64,000 nt of DNA. It comes from Ardenticatenaceae bacterium (GTDB lineage: Bacteria > Chloroflexota > Anaerolineae > Promineifilales > Promineifilaceae). Under the pieces are notes generated by a model. That model saw nothing but the letters and a program-made list of their open reading frames with translations. It searched no databases and was not told the DNA's origin. Each line of letters starts with the position of its first letter. Position 1 is the stretch's first letter. Where the stretch lies: assembly GCA_020634235.1 (NCBI GenBank), contig JACKCB010000002.1, forward strand, positions 992,001 to 1,056,000, read 5' to 3'. Positions 55,998-64,000 of the stretch are shown piece after piece. Made by a program: the position numbers and the translations under genes.

Positions 55998-58900
55998 ATG
56001 AAAACCAAACTACTCCTCATCACCCTACTCCTCATCGCCCTCACCGCCAGCTTTGCCCTGGCCGATGACGGGCAAATGTTTCGCCGCAACATCTCCAAAA
56101 CCCCCGACGGTGAAACCGAATCCGCCGCCATCGCCCACATGACCTTCTACGTCCCCGCCCAAACCTCCGATGGCACCCTAACCACCATTGAGTACTACGA
56201 CGCCGGTGGTGTCCAGGTGGATACACGCGACTTTGCCAAACCCCTCGTCAGCGCCTACATCGACGGCATCGAAGAAGTCATCCCCGAAGGCTCCATCCTA
56301 CCCCTCGGTGGCGTCGGCTTTGGCATGCGCGACGCCCATTCCGCCGTTTCCCTAGACGACGGCGACACCTGGAAGCGCACCAACCTCTCCCTATCCGCCG
56401 ACCTCTCCTCCTTCACCCTGGCCAACGGCCACGAATACCCCGGCGACGTACACTACATGACCTTCGCCCTCGCCGGAGACAAAGTCCTCGCCGGCTGGGT
56501 CAGCAAATACTGCGACGGCGGTTCCCCCGGCTACACCTGGACCGATGACCTGGGCGAGCCAATCTACCCCGACTACTTCGGCGTCGCCGGCGCACAGAAG
56601 TCAGTGGACTACACCGGCCAAGGGTATCCCGAAGTAGGCGAAATCCCCTACAGTTGCATCTGGAGCGCCCGGGGCACACTGCTCCAAGACCCCGACACCG
56701 GCCTCTACGACATCATCTGGACCAAAGCCGAACGCCTGACCTCCGGCCGGCGCGATGCTAACCGGCTAGAAATGGCCGGCGACAGCGCCTCCGGCTTCAT
56801 GATGGTCTGGCAAGAAGACCCCGAAGGGCTGCGCCCCGGTCAGGGACTTGGCCCCGGCGAAGGCTGGTCTGGCGCCGTCGTCAACCAGAAAACCGACCTC
56901 TGGTACAGCTACATCAGTTGGGACGACTTCGACATGGTACAAACCTCCGACGACGACCCCACCCCCATCCCCATCAGCGACTACACCGGCGACACAACGC
57001 CCAAAGTCGCTTTGCCCATGGCCGTGCCCGTCCGTCTGACCGACAACAACATGTGCAAGTCCACCAACGCCGATCCCTACTGCTACGCCGACTTCAGCAC
57101 CACCCCCCCCACGGTCTATGATACACCCCAGCCAGGCGTCTCCACCTTCTGCAGCGAAGTGGTAAGCTGGACCAACCCCGGCGGCACCACCCTGCAGTTG
57201 TGCCAGACCCAAGACGGGCGCGTCCTGACCGGCCGCGTAGGCGCATCCCGGCCGCGGGTCAACGTCCAACCCTACGACCGCGACGGAGATGGTATCAACG
57301 ACGCCGCCTGGGTCATCATGGCCCACGAAGAGAGCAAAGCCCTCGGCGAAGGCGGCACCGACCCCGACGCCGAACCCGAAGACATCGGCAAGAACGAATG
57401 GTACCTGACCTTCGACCTGCTCAATCCCAACGTCGTCGCCCAGGGCGGCATGCTAAACCAGCCGGCCATCTGCAACCCCTACGCCGCCACCCAAACCGGC
57501 TGCACCGTCGGCGACTTCTTCCCCATGCTGGTCGATGACTTCGGCAACGAATTCTACGAGACCGAAATCGCCCGCCGCTTCTCCCTCATGTCCCAACCCT
57601 ACACCCAATTCGGCAACTCCGGCACCGCCGCCGTCCTCATCTACAAGGACGGCATCATCAACCAGGGCGGCCCCGCCGACATCTTCCTCCGCCGCCTGGT
57701 GATCCCCGAAGACTTCGACCCGCAGACCGACAACCCCTACGCCTACGAAAACATCGCCTGCGACGAATGGGCCTTCACCGACGGCAGCAACGCCCGCTAT
57801 CTACAAGGGCTGTGCCTCAGCGACGCCATCAACGTCTCCGGCACCAGCATCGTCACCTGCGACCTGTACGCCGATCCAGATCAGTGCGCGGCCGCCTTCC
57901 CCTGGGACGGTGGCACCACCTACCCCAAGGTGCTAGAGTGGGCCCAGACCCCCGACAACCTGGATGACCAGGCCTGGGAGAACCCCTACGACGTAGCCAA
58001 GGGACATCGCGGCTTCATCGACGGCGACGTCGTCATGATGATGTACGCCTGGGCACCCAACTGGAAAGCCAACAGCGTCGGCAACGACCACTACAACCTG
58101 TACGTCCGCCGCTCCTTCGACGGCGGCCTCACCTGGACCACCACCCCCGCCGAGCTGGGCGGCGACGGCACCACCACCTGCGAAAACTACGGCCACGGCA
58201 GCGACATCTACCCCATCTGCACCGACTACGGCCCTGGCGATTTCGAACAGGCGCGCAACGTATCGCAGCTCATCGGCAACAAAGTCACCATCCTGGACCC
58301 GCGCTACACCCCCAGCGGCGGCATCAAGATGCTGCCCATCACCGACAAGCTGGGCGTCGGCGGCGGCACCTTGCCCTACTTCGATGACGCCACACGCGAT
58401 CCTTCCCTCTTCTTTGTTGTCTACGAAACCGGCGACAACACCACCGTGGCCGAAGGCGAAGCCGTACCGCTGGACCTCTTCTACAGCCGGGCCAGCGCCT
58501 ACGGCGATGACTACGACCTGGTGGAATACTACAGCAGCACCACCGGCGAAGTCACCCTCGGCTTCGACTGGCTAGAGCACGATCAGGAGGATCTCTCCGG
58601 CGAGGCCAGCAACACCGCCAACCCCGGCGCCACCTTCTACTACGTCGTCTGGAACCAATGGCGCGAGGATGAACACGAGCACGTCTCTAACAGCGACATC
58701 ATCTTCCGCCGCATCATGTACCTGGACACCACCGACGGCATGCCCACAGCCGCCATTCTGTGGCGCAGCCATCCGGCGGCCAGCCCCAACACCGGCGACC
58801 TCTTCTTCATTGGCACGGCGGTAGACAATGACCACATGGGCGGCGGCATCGTCGCCTTCCAGTGGCGCTCCAGCCTCGACGGCATCCTCAGCACCGACAA

Positions 58901-59060
58901 GCGCTTCACCATCGACTCGGCCACGCTCAGCCAGGGGCTGCACATCATCTACTTCACCGCCCTGGATGCCGAAGGCAACTGGGCTGCCGAAGTCTCGGTG
59001 CCGCTGCTCATCGCTGACCCGCTCTATGGCCAACAGTTACCAATGATCTCGCAGCCCTAA
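55998..59060 (+). CDS. large secreted protein beside multihaem cytochromes
   Basis: The product has 1020 residues. A classical signal peptide (1-22, ending A-L-A) is followed by a long extracellular region. It has repeated Asp-rich turns and phrases such as S-L-D-D-G-D-T-W-K-R and S-F-D-G-G-L-T-W-T, recalling BNR/sialidase-type beta-propeller repeats. No sorting signal or C-terminal anchor is visible, and no haem motif is present. It could be a surface scaffold or a soluble redox partner; the molecular function is unknown. GGAGG precedes the ATG. It holds only one CCGGCCGG palindrome over 3 kb, unlike its neighbours. Confidence 0.8.
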   Translation: MKTKLLLITLLLIALTASFALADDGQMFRRNISKTPDGETESAAIAHMTFYVPAQTSDGTLTTIEYYDAGGVQVDTRDFAKPLVSAYIDGIEEVIPEGSILPLGGVGFGMRDAHSAVSLDDGDTWKRTNLSLSADLSSFTLANGHEYPGDVHYMTFALAGDKVLAGWVSKYCDGGSPGYTWTDDLGEPIYPDYFGVAGAQKSVDYTGQGYPEVGEIPYSCIWSARGTLLQDPDTGLYDIIWTKAERLTSGRRDANRLEMAGDSASGFMMVWQEDPEGLRPGQGLGPGEGWSGAVVNQKTDLWYSYISWDDFDMVQTSDDDPTPIPISDYTGDTTPKVALPMAVPVRLTDNNMCKSTNADPYCYADFSTTPPTVYDTPQPGVSTFCSEVVSWTNPGGTTLQLCQTQDGRVLTGRVGASRPRVNVQPYDRDGDGINDAAWVIMAHEESKALGEGGTDPDAEPEDIGKNEWYLTFDLLNPNVVAQGGMLNQPAICNPYAATQTGCTVGDFFPMLVDDFGNEFYETEIARRFSLMSQPYTQFGNSGTAAVLIYKDGIINQGGPADIFLRRLVIPEDFDPQTDNPYAYENIACDEWAFTDGSNARYLQGLCLSDAINVSGTSIVTCDLYADPDQCAAAFPWDGGTTYPKVLEWAQTPDNLDDQAWENPYDVAKGHRGFIDGDVVMMMYAWAPNWKANSVGNDHYNLYVRRSFDGGLTWTTTPAELGGDGTTTCENYGHGSDIYPICTDYGPGDFEQARNVSQLIGNKVTILDPRYTPSGGIKMLPITDKLGVGGGTLPYFDDATRDPSLFFVVYETGDNTTVAEGEAVPLDLFYSRASAYGDDYDLVEYYSSTTGEVTLGFDWLEHDQEDLSGEASNTANPGATFYYVVWNQWREDEHEHVSNSDIIFRRIMYLDTTDGMPTAAILWRSHPAASPNTGDLFFIGTAVDNDHMGGGIVAFQWRSSLDGILSTDKRFTIDSATLSQGLHIIYFTALDAEGNWAAEVSVPLLIADPLYGQQLPMISQP

Positions 59061-59161
59061 GCGCTGCCTGACCCTGCCATAACCATCCCGGCCGGGTTCT
59101 TCCCTCGAAGAACCCGGCCCCTTTCCTGGCCACCAACCACCACAGCCACAGGGGATAAACC

Positions 59162-60427
59162 ATGTTCCACAATCGGCTCTTCATCTGGCTCCTGCGCATC
59201 ATGACGCTCTCCGCAGTGCTGGGCGGTGCGGTTGGCGTCTATGCCCACAAGAACGGCCTGTTCAGCCCTGGGCCGCTCTCCGCCGTCCAACGAACCGGCC
59301 AGGAAATGGCCGGCTTCGCCTCCCACGCCGAGTTCGAGCAAGAGTGTGCCCACTGCCACGGCCCCATCCACTGCGTCATCGGCGACCACTGCCAGGAATG
59401 CCACCAGGACGTTGCCCAACAGCGCGCCGAAGCCGTAGGCCTGCACGGCAAACTACCCGGCACCGGCGAATGCCAGACCTGCCACAAAGAACACCAGGGC
59501 CGCCAGGCCAACATCACCGTCTTCACCCTGGCCAACATCGACCACCAACAACTCACCGGCTTTAGCCTGGAAGCCCACCGCGACAACCCCGACAACATCG
59601 AATTCACCTGCGACAGTTGCCACATCGACGGGCGCTTTGCCGCCGATGCCGTCGACTGCACCAACTGCCACAGCAACGCCGACCCGGCCGTGATGGCCAC
59701 CCATACCGACCAGTTCGGCCAGGCCTGCCTGGACTGCCACGATGGGCACACCCAGTTGGCCAGCTTTGACCATAACCACGTTTTCCCGCTCGAAGGAGTC
59801 CATGCCGACGCCCCGTGCGAAAGCTGCCACGTGGGGCAGATGTTTGGCGGCACAGCGCGTGACTGCGCCGCCTGCCACGAAGAGCCAGAACTCCACGCCG
59901 GCATGTTTGGGCAGGACTGCATCCGCTGCCACCAGGCCACCGCCTGGACCCCTGCCCTGCTCACCCGCCACACCTTTGCCCTGGACCACGGCGACACCCC
60001 GTCAGGAGACTGCCAGGCCTGCCACACCCATCGCTACCAGGAAGTCACCTGCGGCGGCTGTCACGAACCAGAAGACCGGACCATGCAGTTGGCCCACCTA
60101 ACCGCCGGCGTTGTCCAGCTAGCTGGCCACACCCCGGCCGGGGCCACCTGCCAAAATTGTCACCCCACCGGCCAGACCGGCATCGCCGGTACAGACGAGC
60201 CACCACAAGCCGGGCAGCCCGCGGCCATCGGCAGCAGCACCGCCCCGGCCGGGAACACCGCCGCCCAGGCCACCCCCGCTCCCGCCAGCGGCAGCCAGAC
60301 CCAAAACGGCAGCAGCCAGGGCAACAGCACCGCCCCGGCCGGGTCCGGCAGCAGCGGCGCCGGCCCAGCCCCCGGCGGCAACGCCCCCGGCGGCAGCGGC
60401 TCGTCACCCGGTGGCAGCAACAAGTAA
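59162..60427 (+). CDS. twelve-haem membrane-anchored cytochrome c
   Basis: The product has 421 residues. An N-terminal hydrophobic anchor (about 8-28) precedes 12 CXXCH motifs between residues about 62 and 340, including C-A-H-C-H, C-Q-E-C-H, C-Q-T-C-H and C-D-S-C-H. Further histidines could be distal ligands. The C-terminal 75 residues are an Ala/Gly/Ser/Pro-rich low-complexity tail without haem sites. It would carry electrons on the outer face of the membrane. It is first in a run of three cytochrome genes. Confidence 0.93.
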   Translation: MFHNRLFIWLLRIMTLSAVLGGAVGVYAHKNGLFSPGPLSAVQRTGQEMAGFASHAEFEQECAHCHGPIHCVIGDHCQECHQDVAQQRAEAVGLHGKLPGTGECQTCHKEHQGRQANITVFTLANIDHQQLTGFSLEAHRDNPDNIEFTCDSCHIDGRFAADAVDCTNCHSNADPAVMATHTDQFGQACLDCHDGHTQLASFDHNHVFPLEGVHADAPCESCHVGQMFGGTARDCAACHEEPELHAGMFGQDCIRCHQATAWTPALLTRHTFALDHGDTPSGDCQACHTHRYQEVTCGGCHEPEDRTMQLAHLTAGVVQLAGHTPAGATCQNCHPTGQTGIAGTDEPPQAGQPAAIGSSTAPAGNTAAQATPAPASGSQTQNGSSQGNSTAPAGSGSSGAGPAPGGNAPGGSGSSPGGSNK

Positions 60428-60454
60428 CACGCAACCATGAGGTAGCTGGCCGCC

Positions 60455-62383
60455 ATGAACATCCGAAAAAGCCTGCTCATCCTTGTGATTCCCATCCTGC
60501 TGATGGCACTCAGCAGCCTGGGTGGGCTAGCCTACCTGGCCGAGGCCCATCCCTACGGCCCCGGGCACCCCCTCTACGTCACCCAGGAAACGGCCCAACA
60601 GTGGGAAATGCTGCTGGCCAGCGACCCCGCCTACCGCGCCGCCTGCGCCCTGGAAATTGCCGAATGCCGGCTGACCGACCTGGCCTACGCCAGCACGCCC
60701 GCCGAAATCGACCAGATGCTGATCGGGCTTGACCAGGCACTGCAACAGGCAAACGAATGCCTGGCCGCCGCGCCCGAAAGCGCCCGCGCAACCATGCAAA
60801 CCCGGCTGGCCCAGCTCTGCCAGCAAGCCGAACTCGTGCTGGCCTCCCTCTCCCCGGCCGGGGCAAACAGCACCACCCAACAGCTCCTGGCCAACCTGGA
60901 ACAACGCCTGGCCGACCTCCAACCTGCCCCTGGCGTCCTCTTCCCGGCCACCGCCACCAAAGACACCGCCGCCGCCCTGCTGGGCATCGAAATACCGGTC
61001 GCCTTCCTGCAAGCCGACGTCGATCACGGCCAATTCCCCATGGGCGGCAGCCACAATACCGACTGCCTGGCCTGCCACACCAGCGGCGAATACGCCGGTC
61101 AGGCCACCGACTGCCTGGCCTGCCACCGCCTCCCGGCCGGGACCCCCTACCCCGACCATTTTGCCGGCGACTGCCTGGACTGCCACAACCTGGACACCTG
61201 GGCCCCCACCCAATTTGCCCACGAGGGCGTCACCGAATGCCTCTCCTGCCACAAAGCCGCCACCCCCGCCCGCCATTACCCCACCCTCAGCGAGTGCCGC
61301 GTCTGCCACACCAGCCTGGTCACCTGGACCGAAGTCAGCTTTGGCCACGTTGGCCTCAGCGAATGCCGCTCCTGCCACGCCGCCGACAGCCCGGCCGGGC
61401 ACTACCCCGGCCCCTGCGTCAACTGCCACACCGACGCCAACGACTGGGCCATCTACCAGTATGACCACGCCCGCAGCCGGGCCACCTGCGACCAGTGCCA
61501 CGGCGATGTTACCCCGGCCGGGCATTACGGCGGGGACTGCGCCCGCTGCCACCAAGACGTGGGCAACTGGGCCAATGTCCGCTTCGACCACACCGGCTAC
61601 CGCGACTGCACCACCTGCCACGCCGCCCCGGCCGGGCACTACCTCGCCGCCCCCTGCACCAACTGCCACAGCACCGCCGGCTGGCCCCCGGTCGCTTTCG
61701 ACCACAGCGGTCTGGCCGCCGACGGCTACAGCAACTGCGCCACCTGCCATGCCACCGCTGCCCCGGCCGGGCATTACCCCGGCCTCTGCGCCAACTGCCA
61801 CACCACCAACAACTGGACCGATATCGACTTCGACCACACCGGCTACACCGACTGCCTGGGCTGCCACACCCGGCCGGGCAGCCATTACCCCGGCGGCTGC
61901 ACCAACTGCCACACCACCAACAGTTGGTACACCTACCAGTTCAGCCACCTCAACCTGACCGACTGCCTGGCCTGCCATCGCGGCCAACAGCCGGCCGGGC
62001 ACTACGCCGGCCAATGCAGCAACTGCCACACCACCGACAACTGGGCCGACGTCCACTTTGACCACAGCGCCCAGGCCAACTGCGCCGCCTGCCACGCCGC
62101 CCCGGCCGGGCACTACCCCGGCCAGTGCAGCAACTGCCACACCACCAACAACTGGACCGACATCAACTTCGACCACACCGGCCTCACCAACTGCCAGAGC
62201 TGCCACACCGCCCCGGCCGGGCACTACCCCGGCCAATGCAGCAACTGCCACACCACCAACAACTGGACCGACATCAACTTCGACCACACTGGCTTCACCA
62301 ACTGCCGCAACTGCCACACCGCCCCGGCCGGGCACCCGGCCGGGCAGTGCTCACGCTGCCACAACACCACCAGTTGGCGCTAG
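60455..62383 (+). CDS. 23-haem membrane-anchored cytochrome c with tandem repeats
   Basis: The product has 642 residues. A signal anchor (about 6-28) is followed by a helical domain (about 30-195) resembling DUF5667-like regions (H-P-L-Y-V near its start, then A-L-E-I-A-E-C-R-L-T-D-L-A). From about 200 onward there are 23 CXXCH motifs at roughly one per 19 residues. The later part is a 37-residue repeat with motifs C-S-N-C-H-T-T-N-N-W-T-D-I-N-F-D-H-T-G and A-P-A-G-H-Y-P-G. Each unit holds two CXXCH and two other histidines, enough for bis-His ligation of both haems. Extracellular electron transport is likely. Confidence 0.93.
   Translation: MNIRKSLLILVIPILLMALSSLGGLAYLAEAHPYGPGHPLYVTQETAQQWEMLLASDPAYRAACALEIAECRLTDLAYASTPAEIDQMLIGLDQALQQANECLAAAPESARATMQTRLAQLCQQAELVLASLSPAGANSTTQQLLANLEQRLADLQPAPGVLFPATATKDTAAALLGIEIPVAFLQADVDHGQFPMGGSHNTDCLACHTSGEYAGQATDCLACHRLPAGTPYPDHFAGDCLDCHNLDTWAPTQFAHEGVTECLSCHKAATPARHYPTLSECRVCHTSLVTWTEVSFGHVGLSECRSCHAADSPAGHYPGPCVNCHTDANDWAIYQYDHARSRATCDQCHGDVTPAGHYGGDCARCHQDVGNWANVRFDHTGYRDCTTCHAAPAGHYLAAPCTNCHSTAGWPPVAFDHSGLAADGYSNCATCHATAAPAGHYPGLCANCHTTNNWTDIDFDHTGYTDCLGCHTRPGSHYPGGCTNCHTTNSWYTYQFSHLNLTDCLACHRGQQPAGHYAGQCSNCHTTDNWADVHFDHSAQANCAACHAAPAGHYPGQCSNCHTTNNWTDINFDHTGLTNCQSCHTAPAGHYPGQCSNCHTTNNWTDINFDHTGFTNCRNCHTAPAGHPAGQCSRCHNTTSWR
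61762..62345 (+). repeat. 111-bp coding tandem repeats in the 23-haem cytochrome gene
   Basis: Units of 111 bp encode 37 residues. Two adjacent units (62101-62211 and 62212-62322) are nearly identical in DNA; earlier ones are diverged and vary between about 107 and 121 bp. Every unit contains a CCGGCCGGG palindrome coding for P-A-G. This indicates recent expansion by duplication. Confidence 0.9.
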
Positions 62384-62451
62384 TCAGGCAGGCACAAAGG
62401 ACAATTGCCCGACAGCGCCTGACCGATTTTGCAATATCACAGGGTACTACC

Positions 62452-64000
62452 ATGAAAAAAGCCCTGACCCTCTTCCTCATTCTCAACGGCCTGCTCCTGG
62501 GACTACTGGGCGGCCTGGCCCTGCTGGCCGAAACCTGCCCCTACCAGCCCGGCGATCCACTCTACCCCGTACAAGTCAGCGCCGAAAGCTGGCGGCTGCG
62601 CCTGACAGCCGACACCACCACCCAGGCCAACATGGCCCTGGACCTGGTGGAACATCGCCTGACAGACCTGGCCATCGTCAACACACCGGCCCAGATGACC
62701 AGCGTCGCCGTCGCCCTGGACGAAGCGCTAAACATAGCCATCCCCCTCATTAGCAGCGCCCCGGCCGGGGCACAGCCCAACCTCACCACCCGGCTCGACA
62801 ACCTGCTCATCCAGGCCAACACCGTCCTAAACAGCCTGGAACCGGCCGGGGACACCCCCGCCGGCTTCCAACCCATCGCCGCCCTACGCCTGAAAATCGG
62901 CACCCTGCAAACCGCCGAAACCCCGGCCGGGATGGTCGCCATGATCCCCCAGGAAATCCCCGGCGCGCCCGTCACCTTCTTCGAACTCGAAATCGACCAC
63001 GACAGCTACCCTCTCACCGGCCAGCACAGCGGCCTCGACTGCCTGGCCTGCCACGCCGACGGGCGCTACGTGGGCACCCCCACCACCTGCCGCGCCTGCC
63101 ACGACCTGCCCGCCAGCGACCTGTACCCCAACCACTTCCCCGGCCAGAGCGGCCAACCCTACGCCTGCGAAAACTGCCACACCGTCGACAACTGGCAAAC
63201 CAGCGCATTTGACCACGCCGGCGTAACCGAGTGCGAATCCTGCCACACCGCCGACCTGACCGAAACCCATTACCCCGACGGCCCCACCTGCCTGGCCTGC
63301 CACAGCAACACCAGCGACTGGGCCCGCACCAGCTTTGCCCACCTGGGCGTCCGCGAATGCGAATCCTGCCACCTGGCCGATACGCCAGAAGCCCACTACC
63401 CCGGCGCTTGCCTGGCCTGCCACCAGGACCTGGCCGACTGGTCCGTCTCCGTTTACCGCCACCGGGCAGTGAGCGAATGCGAATCCTGCCACCTGGCCGA
63501 CAACCCGCCAGAGCATTACGAGGGGGCCTGCATCGCCTGCCACAGCAACGTCGTCGACTGGCAGATAGCCACCTTTGACCACACCAACTTCCCCGACTGC
63601 CTGGCCTGCCACAGCGCTGAAGACACCCCGGCCGGGCACTACCCCGGCCAATGCAGCCGCTGCCACAGCAGCAGCACCTGGCAGCCCACCGGCTTCGACC
63701 ACACCAGCTTCCCCGACTGCCTGACCTGCCACAGCGGCGCCGACACCCCGGCCGGGCACTATGCCGGCCAATGCAGCGACTGCCACAACACCACCGCCTG
63801 GACACCCGCCCGCTTTAACCACCAAAACCAGCCCGATTGCGCCACCTGCCACGCCGCCGACACCCCGGCCGGGCATTACGCCGGCACATCCGCCGCCTGC
63901 GCCACCTGCCACAACACCTGGAACTGGCAGCAAGTCACCTTCCGCCACACGCGCCAGGAAGACTGTGCCATCTGCCACCACCAGGAAACACCGCCCGGCC
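62452..64000 (+). CDS. multihaem cytochrome c, partial, at least 16 haems
   Basis: The frame starts at ATG 62452 and continues past the window edge, giving 516 residues. It opens with a signal anchor (K-K-A-L-T-L-F-L-I-L) and a helical domain paralogous to that of the 23-haem protein (P-L-Y-P-V, A-L-D-L-V-E-H-R-L-T-D-L-A). It contains 16 CXXCH motifs so far, many in E-C-E-S-C-H-L-A-D and A-G-H-Y-P-G-Q-C-S-R-C-H settings. Each pair is again accompanied by F-D-H and G-H-Y histidines. It is the third cytochrome of the cluster and likely part of the same surface electron-transfer system. Confidence 0.9.
   Translation, partial: MKKALTLFLILNGLLLGLLGGLALLAETCPYQPGDPLYPVQVSAESWRLRLTADTTTQANMALDLVEHRLTDLAIVNTPAQMTSVAVALDEALNIAIPLISSAPAGAQPNLTTRLDNLLIQANTVLNSLEPAGDTPAGFQPIAALRLKIGTLQTAETPAGMVAMIPQEIPGAPVTFFELEIDHDSYPLTGQHSGLDCLACHADGRYVGTPTTCRACHDLPASDLYPNHFPGQSGQPYACENCHTVDNWQTSAFDHAGVTECESCHTADLTETHYPDGPTCLACHSNTSDWARTSFAHLGVRECESCHLADTPEAHYPGACLACHQDLADWSVSVYRHRAVSECESCHLADNPPEHYEGACIACHSNVVDWQIATFDHTNFPDCLACHSAEDTPAGHYPGQCSRCHSSSTWQPTGFDHTSFPDCLTCHSGADTPAGHYAGQCSDCHNTTAWTPARFNHQNQPDCATCHAADTPAGHYAGTSAACATCHNTWNWQQVTFRHTRQEDCAICHHQETPPG

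Noticed and set aside
60527..62335. A 602-codon minus-strand frame across the 23-haem cytochrome
   Set aside because: It is the mirror of the haem repeats, giving monotonous Val-Gly-Ala repeats. The plus strand has the CXXCH coding pattern and signal anchor.
61762..62345. Possible CRISPR-like array from regularly spaced repeats
   Set aside because: The repeats are 111-bp in-frame coding units without unique spacers or cas genes, and they encode haem motifs.

Overview
The window is GC-rich bacterial chromosome and carries no phage or plasmid signature genes. Its style suggests a filamentous-type Chloroflexota (Anaerolineae or Ardenticatenia-like). The clues are a minCDE-rodA cluster, diaminopimelate and PlsX/PlsY enzymes, PAG-rich proteins, and single-membrane-type anchored secreted proteins without outer-membrane genes. 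This placement is inferred from gene content and style, not from a phylogenetic marker. One signal runs through the whole window: the palindrome CCGGCCGG, usually inside CCCGGCCGGG. I count about 130 copies by eye where about six would be expected from base composition.

Layout. From 1 to 5.6 kb a minus-strand operon encodes a LysM-SGNH exoprotein, a GNAT acetyltransferase, a membrane SpoIIE-type phosphatase and an McrB-like AAA ATPase cut by the window edge. From 6.0 to 10.7 kb lie mscL, amrS, minC, minD, minE and rodA. From 10.8 to 18.5 kb lie gltX, glnS, a nucleotidyltransferase-like gene, a divergent solute-binding/VWA lipid-side protein, an amidase and tRNA-Gln(CUG). From 18.5 to 21.5 kb lie dapF (with both catalytic cysteines replaced by serine), a GMC oxidoreductase and a small partner. 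From 22.1 to 30 kb lie proBA, arsM-arsR with paired operators, plsX-fabF, a membrane protein and an MBL hydrolase.

From 30.1 to 36 kb there is a complete branched-chain amino-acid ABC operon (livK-H-M-G-F). It is followed by an ornithine-cyclodeaminase-family gene and an 800-residue lipoprotein that fuses two different solute-binding folds. From 39.6 to 44.8 kb lie plsY, a JAMM peptidase, fumC, a 7Fe-type ferredoxin, Fe/Mn superoxide dismutase and a DMT transporter. From 45.1 to 51.7 kb lies one-carbon metabolism: a long, eukaryote-like fhs, a SAM-I riboswitch with its terminator, metH and a small membrane methyltransferase.

The most interesting region is 51.7-64 kb. A NarX-like PAS sensor kinase with a LuxR-type regulator lies divergent to a second, sensor-less histidine kinase. 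That kinase gene abuts a 1020-residue secreted protein, which is followed by three membrane-anchored multihaem c-type cytochromes in tandem with 12, 23 and at least 16 CXXCH motifs (at least 51 in total). The second and third cytochromes share an N-terminal anchor plus helical domain. They carry 37-residue repeats, each supplying two haem sites and exactly two extra histidines. I read this as a candidate extracellular electron-transfer conduit built by repeat expansion and controlled by two-component signalling. The cluster continues beyond the window.
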